Of a stretch of DNA of 64,000 nucleotides, positions 57,422 to 64,000 are shown one piece after another; positions within the stretch are counted from its first letter, which is position 1; each line of letters starts with the position of its first letter. The notes beneath the pieces are model-generated. The model made no database searches and was not told the origin of the DNA. It saw only the letters and a list, made by a program, of their open reading frames with translations. The stretch is from Myxococcales bacterium (GTDB lineage: Bacteria; Myxococcota_A; UBA9160; SMWR01): NCBI GenBank assembly GCA_022561775.1, contig JADFQO010000001.1:1-64000 (forward strand), in the 5' to 3' direction. The translations under genes were made by a program, and so were the position numbers.

Positions 57422-60067
57422 ATGGTTTTTTTTCGGTCTCGGGTGTTCAAGCTGCTCCTGGTCTCGGCGGGCCTGCTCGCCGTGGCGGGCATCGGAGGCG
57501 CGATCGCCTTCTATCTCACATTCGTCCGGGATCTTCCGGATCTGCGCACCATCGAGGATTACCGCCCGCCGATCGCAAGCCGCGTCGTCGATCGCAACGG
57601 CGAGACGATCGGCCGATTCTACAAGGAGCGACGCACGCTCGCACCGATAGAATCGCTGCCCCAACACCTCGTGCAGGCGTTCGTGGCGGGCGAGGACAGC
57701 GCCTTTTTCGAGCATGCGGGGATCGACTACCGCTCGATCCTGCGGGCTGTGTGGGTGAATCTCCGCGCTGGCGGCGAGATCAGACAGGGCGCGAGCACCA
57801 TCACCCAACAGATGGTGAAGGGCCTGTTGCTCAGCCCCGAGCGGAGGTTCAAACGCAAGATCCGCGAAATGATCCTCGCGCGCCGGATCGAAAAACGCTT
57901 TTCAAAGCAGGAGATCCTCTACCTCTATCTGAATCAGATCTACTTTGGACACGGCGCCTACGGGATCCGCGAAGCGGCGCGCACCTACTTCGACAAGGAC
58001 ATCCACGAGCTGAGCGTGTCGGAAAGCGCGCTTCTCGCCGGCCTGCCCAAGGCGCCCTCGCGCTATTCACCCTTTCAGAATCCAATGGAAGCGGAGGCGC
58101 GCCGGCGCTACGTGCTGTCGCGGATGCACGCCGAAGGTTTCCTCGATGCGGCGGGTTATTCGACGTCGATTGCCGAATTGCCCGTGCTGGCCGATCGCAC
58201 AGCGAACCAGGACGACCCCGCGGCCGCCTACTTCACCGAGGAAGTGCGCCGCGCCCTCTTCAATCAGTTCGGGGGCGAACTGGTCCTGGAGGGCGGGCTG
58301 ACGATCGAAACGACCCTCGACGGGGATCTGCAGCGCGCGGCCACGCAGGCCGTGCGGACCGGGTTGATCGACCTCGATCACCGGCAGGGTTATCGGGGCC
58401 CGATCCGTCGGGTCGCGCGGTCCGAGATTCTCGGAGAGATCCATCGGCTAGCGAAAGCAAACGAGCTGCTACTCCAGATCTCGGATCCCGTTGCCCCGCT
58501 GGATGCGCTGGAGCCCGCGGAGCCGATCGACGAGGCCTTCTCGGAGCTGCCCGGCGAGCTAGAGCGGGCCGCGGCACGCAGAATCCTCGGAGAAGAGGGC
58601 GGATTTCTGCTGGGCGTGATCACCGCCGTCGACGCGGAGTCAACGAGCGCCCGGGTCGCCTTCGCACCCGATGTCGAAGGCGTCGTGCGACTCGAGGACG
58701 TCGACTGGGCGCGCGAGCCGGACCCGAATCACTTGCCTTCCAAAGTACTCTCGATCGGAGAGGTATTCACAGAGGGCGACGTCGCGCGATTTGCTGCCGT
58801 CGATTCGCAGGAAGACGAAAACGACAAGGCGGACACACAGGAAGGCACCCTCGACGAGGCGGACACCGACGAGCCCGCGGAGATTCGCGTGACCCTCGAC
58901 CAGACTCCCGAGGTCCAGGGAGCGCTGCTTTCCATCGAGGTCGGGACCAACGCGGTGCTCGCGCTGGTCGGCGGCCGCGACTTCGAGCAGAGCCAGTTCA
59001 ACCGCGTGACCCAGGCGCGCCGGCAACCGGGCTCCGCGTTCAAACCGCTGATTTACGCGGCTTCTTTGGCCCGCGGATACACGCCGGCGAGTATCGTGTT
59101 CGACCGACCGATCGTCTACACCGACAAAGAATCCGGCTTCATCTGGCGCCCGCGCAACTACAAACGAAGCTTCCACGGGCCCATCACGCTTCGCGAAGCA
59201 CTCGCGCGCTCGATCAACAACGCGACCGTGCACCTCTTCCGCGATGTCGGGATCGACTTCGTGATCGAATACGTGCGCCGGCTCGGGATCGAGTCGCCGC
59301 TCAATCGCGATCTTTCTCTCGCCCTCGGCTCGAGTGGACTGTCGCTGCTGGAACTCACCCGCGCCTACGCGGTGTTTGCTACCGGAGGCCGGCGGGTCGT
59401 ACCGATCTTCATCCGACGCGTGATCGATCGAGACGGGTTGGTGCTGCTGGAAAACGTTCCGCTGGGCGCCTCGGGAGGGGCCTCCGATCCGAGCGAGATG
59501 GCCAAAGACGCGGTCGATGTGGCAGCAGCCGCAGAGGACGAGGAGGGTGCCGGCAACGCGGAGCTCCCGCCGGATCCCGACCAGATCATTCCGCCCGAAG
59601 AGGCGTATCTGGCGGTTTCCCTGCTCCGCGCGGTGGTCGAGGATGCCAGGGGCACCGGCCATCGATTGCGGGTGCTGCGCCGCCCCGTGGCGGCCAAGAC
59701 CGGCACCACCAACGACCAGGCCGACGCCTGGTTGATGGGTTTCTCGCCCGAAATCGTCACGGGCGTCTGGGTCGGTCACGACGAGAGCCGCTTTCTCGGC
59801 TACGGGGAGACGGGTTCGCGAGCCGCGGCCCCGATCTGGGTGGATTACATGCGCGTCGCCCTCGAGGATCGACCCGCCCGGGACTTCGCGGTCCCGGAAA
59901 TGATCGAGTTCGCGCGTATCGACCGCAAGACGGGACTTCTGGCCGGCGCGAGCAGCGAGTCGACCGTCTTCCAACCATTCCTGCAGGGAACCGTGCCGAC
60001 CGAGATGGCGGACTCCGCGCGCACCAACTCCGAGTCCCGCCGCCAGCTCCGGCTGGATTCCTTCTGA
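57422..60067 (+). CDS. mrcA: Bifunctional penicillin-binding protein 1A
   Basis: 881 residues. Membrane anchor at 9-31; glycosyltransferase domain about 55-230 with AGEDSAFFEHAGIDY, GASTITQQMVK and RKIREMILARRIEKRFSKQE; transpeptidase with S538 in GSAFK (SxxK), S597 in SINNA (SxN) and K759 in KTGTTND. Between them, about residues 300-500, is an OB-type/insert region with a very acidic stretch (EDENDKADTQEGTLDEADTD). A second acidic insert is at about 695-725. It polymerises and cross-links peptidoglycan in the periplasm. Confidence 0.95.
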   Translation: MVFFRSRVFKLLLVSAGLLAVAGIGGAIAFYLTFVRDLPDLRTIEDYRPPIASRVVDRNGETIGRFYKERRTLAPIESLPQHLVQAFVAGEDSAFFEHAGIDYRSILRAVWVNLRAGGEIRQGASTITQQMVKGLLLSPERRFKRKIREMILARRIEKRFSKQEILYLYLNQIYFGHGAYGIREAARTYFDKDIHELSVSESALLAGLPKAPSRYSPFQNPMEAEARRRYVLSRMHAEGFLDAAGYSTSIAELPVLADRTANQDDPAAAYFTEEVRRALFNQFGGELVLEGGLTIETTLDGDLQRAATQAVRTGLIDLDHRQGYRGPIRRVARSEILGEIHRLAKANELLLQISDPVAPLDALEPAEPIDEAFSELPGELERAAARRILGEEGGFLLGVITAVDAESTSARVAFAPDVEGVVRLEDVDWAREPDPNHLPSKVLSIGEVFTEGDVARFAAVDSQEDENDKADTQEGTLDEADTDEPAEIRVTLDQTPEVQGALLSIEVGTNAVLALVGGRDFEQSQFNRVTQARRQPGSAFKPLIYAASLARGYTPASIVFDRPIVYTDKESGFIWRPRNYKRSFHGPITLREALARSINNATVHLFRDVGIDFVIEYVRRLGIESPLNRDLSLALGSSGLSLLELTRAYAVFATGGRRVVPIFIRRVIDRDGLVLLENVPLGASGGASDPSEMAKDAVDVAAAAEDEEGAGNAELPPDPDQIIPPEEAYLAVSLLRAVVEDARGTGHRLRVLRRPVAAKTGTTNDQADAWLMGFSPEIVTGVWVGHDESRFLGYGETGSRAAAPIWVDYMRVALEDRPARDFAVPEMIEFARIDRKTGLLAGASSESTVFQPFLQGTVPTEMADSARTNSESRRQLRLDSF

Positions 60068-60193
60068 CGACCCGGGACCGCGCGAAGGTCGCCCGCAACG
60101 CACCCCACGGCCGCCAGGCCCGGTAAACTGGGCCCCGGCCAGTGGGGCGTAGCGCATCACCCAGATGGTCTGTCCGGGCTAGACTGGGGCGCG

Positions 60194-61414
60194 GTGGGGG
60201 AAGGTATCGTTCATCCGCAGGCGGACCGGCGGGTCACTGGCGATCGGCGCGCAACGTCGGGGACGTCGAGTGGTGCCGCCACTCGCGATCTACAGACCCT
60301 GCTGTCTGCTGCCGTGCAGCGCGTGCAGGAGATCAGTGAGGCGACCGCTGTCGTCGCCTGGACGTTGCGCGAAACCGGCGAACCCTACGTTGCGGCCGCT
60401 GCGTTCAGCGGCGATCCGCCCGTCAAACCCGATGCATCGGATTTTCGAAGCCTTGCGAACCTTCCTGGGGTGACGCGGCTGGACGGCTCGGCGGATCTGA
60501 TCGCGATCGGCCGGCGCCATCGCTTCTCGGTCGCGGTTCCGATTGCATGCGAACGCGGCGAAGCCGCCGCCGTGCTGCTGCTGGGCCCGGAAACACCGCG
60601 GCCGCGCATACTCGGCCAGCTCAAGCGAGAAGCCCATCGGCTGCAGGCTCCCATCGCCACCGCTCTCGCGGTGGCACGGATCGAGCGACTCGATCGCGGC
60701 GTCCACCAGTTAAATCGCCTCGCCTCGCTCGGAGCGCTCAGCACCGAGATCGCACATGAGATCCGAAACCCGTTGGTGTCGATGAAGACCTTCCTGCAAC
60801 TCCTGCCCGAGCGCTGGGGAGACCCCGAATTCTCCAATTCGTTTCTGGCATTGGTGGGCGACGAACTTCGCCGCATGGAGCGCCTGCTGGACGCGATCAT
60901 CGAACACGCTCGGCCAGACGGGAAAACCGCCGACCATCGGCCCGCCAATGTCTCTGCGGCGATCGATGCCAACTTCGCGCTGCTCGATCACCGGGCCCGC
61001 AAGCGAGAGGTGCGGCTCGAATCGAAGATCCCCGGCGACCTGCCCGCGGTTACACTCAGTGAAGACCGCTTGAGACAGGTGCTGCTCAATCTCCTGCTCA
61101 ACGCGATCGATGCGACCTTCCCCGGCGGTCGGGTCGTGCTGAGTGCAAAACACCTGGGCGATTCCGTGGAACTCATCGTTTCCGACCAGGGACCCGGCGT
61201 TCCATTCGAGCTGCGGTGGGAGATCTTCGAACCCTTCTTTTCCACGCGCCCCGACAACGCGGGCGGGTTGGGGTTGGCGATCACGCGACGGATCATTCAG
61301 GACGCGGGTGGAGAAATCTGGGTGAGCGATCGGGACGCGGGAGGAGCGGAGTTCGCGGTGCGGCTGGCCACGTCCGAAAATCAGCAGACAGCTTCGGGAG
61401 AAGGCGACCGGTGA
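60194..61414 (+). CDS. Sensor histidine kinase, GAF-like input, NtrB-type core
   Basis: 406 residues; the start (GTG at 60194) is uncertain. Residues about 30-165 look like a GAF domain (VQEISEATAVVAWTL ... FSVAVPIACERGEAAAVLLLG); no membrane helix is present, so the protein is cytosolic. The phospho-His is H188 in LSTEIAHEIRNPL. The ATPase domain has NLLLNAIDA (N box), DQGPGVP (G1), FFSTRPDNAGGLGLAI (F/G2). The H-box type is that of NtrB-like kinases, which pair with sigma54 response regulators such as the one at 54 kb. Its stop overlaps the Nudix GTG (GTGA). Confidence 0.88.
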   Translation: MGEGIVHPQADRRVTGDRRATSGTSSGAATRDLQTLLSAAVQRVQEISEATAVVAWTLRETGEPYVAAAAFSGDPPVKPDASDFRSLANLPGVTRLDGSADLIAIGRRHRFSVAVPIACERGEAAAVLLLGPETPRPRILGQLKREAHRLQAPIATALAVARIERLDRGVHQLNRLASLGALSTEIAHEIRNPLVSMKTFLQLLPERWGDPEFSNSFLALVGDELRRMERLLDAIIEHARPDGKTADHRPANVSAAIDANFALLDHRARKREVRLESKIPGDLPAVTLSEDRLRQVLLNLLLNAIDATFPGGRVVLSAKHLGDSVELIVSDQGPGVPFELRWEIFEPFFSTRPDNAGGLGLAITRRIIQDAGGEIWVSDRDAGGAEFAVRLATSENQQTASGEGDR

Positions 61415-61941
61415 GCGCGCAACCGCCCGACCAAGTGCAGCGCGGATTCCAGCTGGTCGTCGCCAAGGAGCGATTCACGCTCCCGAGCGGGCGCGAACTC
61501 GAACTCGACATCGTCAAGCACCCGGGAGCGGCCGCGATCGTGCCCTTCATCTCGGACACCGATGTCCTGCTGATCCGGCAGTACCGACACGCGACCCGGG
61601 ACACGATTCTCGAGGTTCCCGCGGGCAAGATCGACCCCGGCGAGTCTCCGTCCGAGACGGCCGTTCGTGAACTCGAAGAAGAGATCGGTCAGCGAGCCGG
61701 TCGCATCGAAGAACTCGGTTGGATCTGGACGACGCCCGGCTTCACCGATGAAAAGATCTATCTCTATTCGGGCTTCGATCTCGAGGCCTCCGACTCGCGG
61801 CCTGAAGACGACGAGATCATCGAGGCGTTTCGCATTTCACTCGACGAAGCGCTGGATCTGATCTGGCGCGGTGAACTCACCGACGCGAAGAGCGCAATGG
61901 CGCTGATCCACGCCGCGCGGCGCCTCGGAAGGCTGGCGTGA
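61411..61941 (+). CDS. Nudix hydrolase, ADP-ribose pyrophosphatase type
   Basis: 176 residues from a GTG that overlaps the kinase stop by 4 bp. The Nudix box is complete: GKIDPGE-x7-RELEEEIGQ (about 70-92). LIRQYRHATRDTILEVPAGKID before it and WTTPGFTDEKIYLYSGFDL after it are the marks of ADP-ribose/ADP-sugar pyrophosphatases. It removes ADP-ribose, yielding AMP and ribose 5-phosphate. It overlaps the next gene by 4 bp, so kinase, Nudix and oxidoreductase share a transcript. Confidence 0.9.
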   Translation: MSAQPPDQVQRGFQLVVAKERFTLPSGRELELDIVKHPGAAAIVPFISDTDVLLIRQYRHATRDTILEVPAGKIDPGESPSETAVRELEEEIGQRAGRIEELGWIWTTPGFTDEKIYLYSGFDLEASDSRPEDDEIIEAFRISLDEALDLIWRGELTDAKSAMALIHAARRLGRLA

Positions 61942-62870
61942 AGCTCGGCGTCGCGTTTGGCTGGTACACCCACCCGTGGGAGACCCTGGTAGAGCTGGTC
62001 GAAACCGCGGAAGCGCTCGGCTACGCGGCCGCATTCGTGGACGGCGACGTCTCGATGCTCGGCGGATCGCGCAAGACCGACGTACTCGACAGCTGGACGG
62101 TGACGATCGCGTTGCTCGCTCGAACCCAGCGGATCCAGATCGGATCGATGCGCTTGGTCCACCACTGGAACGCCGCGCGCCTCGCTCAGGCGACCGCCAC
62201 CGCCGAGCGAATCGCGCCCGGCCGCTTGCAATTCCTGATCTCGATCGGCGACCGCCCGCACGACGAGCGCTTCGGCCTGCAGCGGCCGAGTGCAGGCGAG
62301 CGGGTACTCTGGCTCGACGAGATGTTGACCGCGGTGCGCGGCCTCTGGCGGGGTGAATCCGTCAGCGTGAGCGGACGCTTCGTTACGCTCGACGGTGCGC
62401 GCATCCAGCCCGTGCCTCCCGCTGGACGCATCCCGATTTCGATCGCGGGTCGGCGCCCGAAGGTGCTCGAACTCGTCGCCGCCCACGCGGACAGCTGGGA
62501 GATCAACCTTCCGGCACTGCCCGATCGCGTCGCCAGGGCGAGTGCAAAGCTCGAGGACACCTGCCGGGAGCGCGGACGCGATCCGTCGGAGATCGAGCGC
62601 TCGATGTGGATCTTCACGCGGGTCCAGAAGTCGGACGATCCGGCCTGCGCACTCGACGAGTACCGACGCCTGAACCCGTGGTTCGGCGAACTCTCGGATG
62701 ACCAATGCGCTGCCGCGACGATCGTGGGCAGCGCCGATCGCTGCCGGACGCGTCTGGGTGCGCTCGCCGACGAACTGGATCTGGATTTTCCGGTAATCGA
62801 CCTCTCCGGTCTCGACGCAGCGGCCAGCCGCGTCACCCTGGAGGGGATGGCTCCCGAAAAGCATTGTTGA
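61938..62870 (+). CDS. Luciferase-like (LLM) flavin/F420-dependent oxidoreductase
   Basis: 310 residues from a GTG that overlaps the Nudix stop by 4 bp. The TIM-barrel marks are GVAFGWYTHPWETLVELVE at the start, RIQIGSMRLVHHWNAARLAQ (strand 4), APGRLQFLISIGDRP (strand 5 Gly-rich), and PISIAGRRPKVLELVAAHAD with the flavin phosphate site. Family members use FMN or F420; I cannot tell which, and no F420 genes are in view. The substrate is unknown. It is the last gene of the kinase operon. Confidence 0.85.
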   Translation: MKLGVAFGWYTHPWETLVELVETAEALGYAAAFVDGDVSMLGGSRKTDVLDSWTVTIALLARTQRIQIGSMRLVHHWNAARLAQATATAERIAPGRLQFLISIGDRPHDERFGLQRPSAGERVLWLDEMLTAVRGLWRGESVSVSGRFVTLDGARIQPVPPAGRIPISIAGRRPKVLELVAAHADSWEINLPALPDRVARASAKLEDTCRERGRDPSEIERSMWIFTRVQKSDDPACALDEYRRLNPWFGELSDDQCAAATIVGSADRCRTRLGALADELDLDFPVIDLSGLDAAASRVTLEGMAPEKHC

Positions 62871-62895
62871 CGCAGGTAGTTGGACTTCTTAGGCT
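62867..62895 (+). promoter_or_regulatory. Sigma70 promoter before the rhomboid gene
   Basis: TTGACG (62867-62872), 17 bp, TAGGCT (62890-62895), 23 bp before the GTG at 62919. The -35 overlaps the stop codon of the previous gene. It resembles the promoter at 50874 (both TTGACGCAGG with TTCT before the -10). Confidence 0.5.
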
Positions 62896-62918
62896 ATAGG
62901 ACGAGGAGACTCTGAACA

Positions 62919-63680
62919 GTGTACGGACGCGGCCACCAGTCGGGGATGCGCATCGGCCCGTCGATGACGCCCCCGATCATCAAGCAGATCATGATCGCGA
63001 ATGCGGTGGTCTTCCTGATCCAACACGTCGTTGACGGGACGACGCGCTACGCGTCGGTGATCCCGGTGGAATTCTGGCAACTCGGCTACCTCTGGCAGCC
63101 CTTCACCTACATGTGGCTCCACGCGAGCTTCGGCCACATCGCGATGAACATGTTCATGCTCTGGATGTTCGGCTCGCAGCTCGCGCTGGCCTGGGGACCC
63201 AAGCGCTTCCTGCGCTTCTACCTACTCTGCGGCGTGGGCGCGGGCCTGATCATCGCGACCTATCCCTACCTGATGATGGGCGTTCACCCGGAGGGGTTGT
63301 TCGCGCGCACGCTCGGCGCGTCCGGTGCCGTCTACGGCGTGCTGCTCGGCTACTCGCTGACCTGGCCCGATCGCACCATCATGTTGATCTTCCCACCGAT
63401 CGCGTTTCGCGCGATCTGGCTGATCCCCGGACTCTTCTTGATGTCGATGATGTTCTCGAGCGGCCAGAACATCAGCCACATCGGACACCTCGGTGGTGTG
63501 ATCGTCGGCTGGATCTATTTGCGCCGGCAGGGTCACGCCAACCCGATCTTCACGCTGAGCCATCTGAAGTCGCGTTGGAAGCGCCACCAGATGCGCAAGA
63601 AGCTGCGCGCAGTTCGCTACGAAGAATTCGAAGCCCGACGCCGCGACAGTGAAAAAGGCAACGACCGCCGCTACCACTAA
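62919..63680 (+). CDS. Rhomboid family intramembrane serine protease
   Basis: 253 residues from a GTG. Six membrane helices; the catalytic Ser is S135 in GASGAVYG and the His is H187 in SHIGHLGG. WLHASFGHIAMNMFMLWMFG (about 66-85) is the conserved HxxxxHxxxN oxyanion region. After the last helix a basic tail (about 205-253, KSRWKRHQMRKKLRAVRY) faces the cytoplasm. Rhomboids cleave membrane proteins inside the bilayer. A promoter lies just upstream, so it is transcribed apart from the luciferase-like gene. Confidence 0.93.
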   Translation: MYGRGHQSGMRIGPSMTPPIIKQIMIANAVVFLIQHVVDGTTRYASVIPVEFWQLGYLWQPFTYMWLHASFGHIAMNMFMLWMFGSQLALAWGPKRFLRFYLLCGVGAGLIIATYPYLMMGVHPEGLFARTLGASGAVYGVLLGYSLTWPDRTIMLIFPPIAFRAIWLIPGLFLMSMMFSSGQNISHIGHLGGVIVGWIYLRRQGHANPIFTLSHLKSRWKRHQMRKKLRAVRYEEFEARRRDSEKGNDRRYH

Positions 63681-63803
63681 CCCGCTCCACAACCCGAACA
63701 CACCACATGGGTAGTGCGTTGCGCTCCACTGGCCGGGGCCCAGGGGCCGAGTCTGACAGTTGCGGGTTACAATCCGAAGAGTAATCCGGCACCTGCAGAG
63801 TGA

Positions 63804-64000
63804 TCAACCGCCCACGTTGTATTGAATTTCGATGCCGTCGTGGTTGAAGAGGACGCTGCCAGGCCTGATGACTTGGACGACCAGGGGGCCGACCGCGTCG
63901 CCCTCTTTCAGGCGCAGAACCTCTCCGGCGTCGACCAGCTTCACGATGGCAACACGCTGACCGACGTCGGGATGCCAGATCGTTTTCTCGACGCTGAGCG
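63804..64000 (-). CDS. C-terminus of a GspC/PilP-like secretion or pilus protein, partial
   Basis: The reverse strand is open for 65 codons from the right edge to a TGA at 63804-63806. The visible residues (KLVDAGEVLRLKEGDAVGP, then VQVIRPGSVLFNHDGIEIQY) have the alternating beta pattern of the HR domain in GspC and PilP, where an inner-membrane protein touches the secretin (EGDxVGxxxVxxIxxxxVxFxxxG). The resemblance is short and the start is off the window, so other beta-rich proteins cannot be excluded. Confidence 0.5.
   Translation of the reverse strand, partial: LSVEKTIWHPDVGQRVAIVKLVDAGEVLRLKEGDAVGPLVVQVIRPGSVLFNHDGIEIQYNVGG

Noticed and set aside
57208-60126. 972-codon plus-strand frame
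   Set aside because: Arg-rich shadow of PBP1A in another frame.

Overview
The window is high-GC, gene-dense bacterial chromosome with no rRNA, tRNA, phage or insertion-sequence genes that I could recognise. The mix of a complex I operon, a sterol-synthesis locus, selenocysteine machinery, a lysine-rich histone-like protein, an NtrC-type regulator and many lipoproteins suggests a Gram-negative lineage of the old 'Deltaproteobacteria' (Myxococcota/Desulfobacterota-like). That placement is inference from gene content, not from a marker phylogeny.

Layout. 1-9.2 kb is a carbon-acid region: a NitT/TauT-type permease (cut by the left edge) and an MmsA-type CoA-acylating aldehyde dehydrogenase diverge from a PuuR-like regulator, followed by a three-gene set (CitE-like lyase, mesaconyl-CoA hydratase, mesaconyl-CoA C1-C4 CoA transferase) that matches part of the second cycle of the 3-hydroxypropionate bicycle, then an amine oxidase. 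9.2-12.5 kb holds a GST, an M48 protease and a DUF1326/DUF2182 pair. 12.7-18.9 kb is a sterol locus: ERG24-type reductase, a C4-type sterol SDR, and a single 1160-residue gene that joins a squalene-epoxidase-like flavoprotein to an oxidosqualene cyclase. 18.8-28.4 kb has MltB, a GrdB-like selenoprotein with an in-frame UGA and a SECIS-like hairpin, glutamate dehydrogenase, an SDR, class I fumarase, SelB and SerRS. The selenoprotein and SelB support each other.

28.6-39.6 kb is a leftward nuo operon in the order A-E-F-G-H-J-K-L-M-N, with nuoB, C, D and I missing from it; a 43-bp tandem repeat sits between nuoN and serS. 39.7-43.1 kb has gpsA and a Fur-box-controlled feoAB. 43.2-50.8 kb is the least understood part: two lipoproteins and a rightward operon of two tandem AlkP-superfamily (COG3379-like) proteins, a small ribbon-helix-helix-like protein, an Oxa1-like membrane protein and a small sulfotransferase. 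51-56 kb has a trans-sulfuration enzyme, Ogt, GalE, an NtrC-family regulator and a histone-H1-like protein, separated by repeated hairpin elements. 56.4-63.7 kb has GshB, PBP1A, an NtrB-like kinase, a Nudix hydrolase, a luciferase-like oxidoreductase and a rhomboid protease; the right edge cuts a secretion/pilus-like protein.

The most unusual items are the fused epoxidase-cyclase sterol gene, the recoded selenoprotein that would be called as two broken genes, and the AlkP/sulfotransferase operon, whose function I cannot assign.
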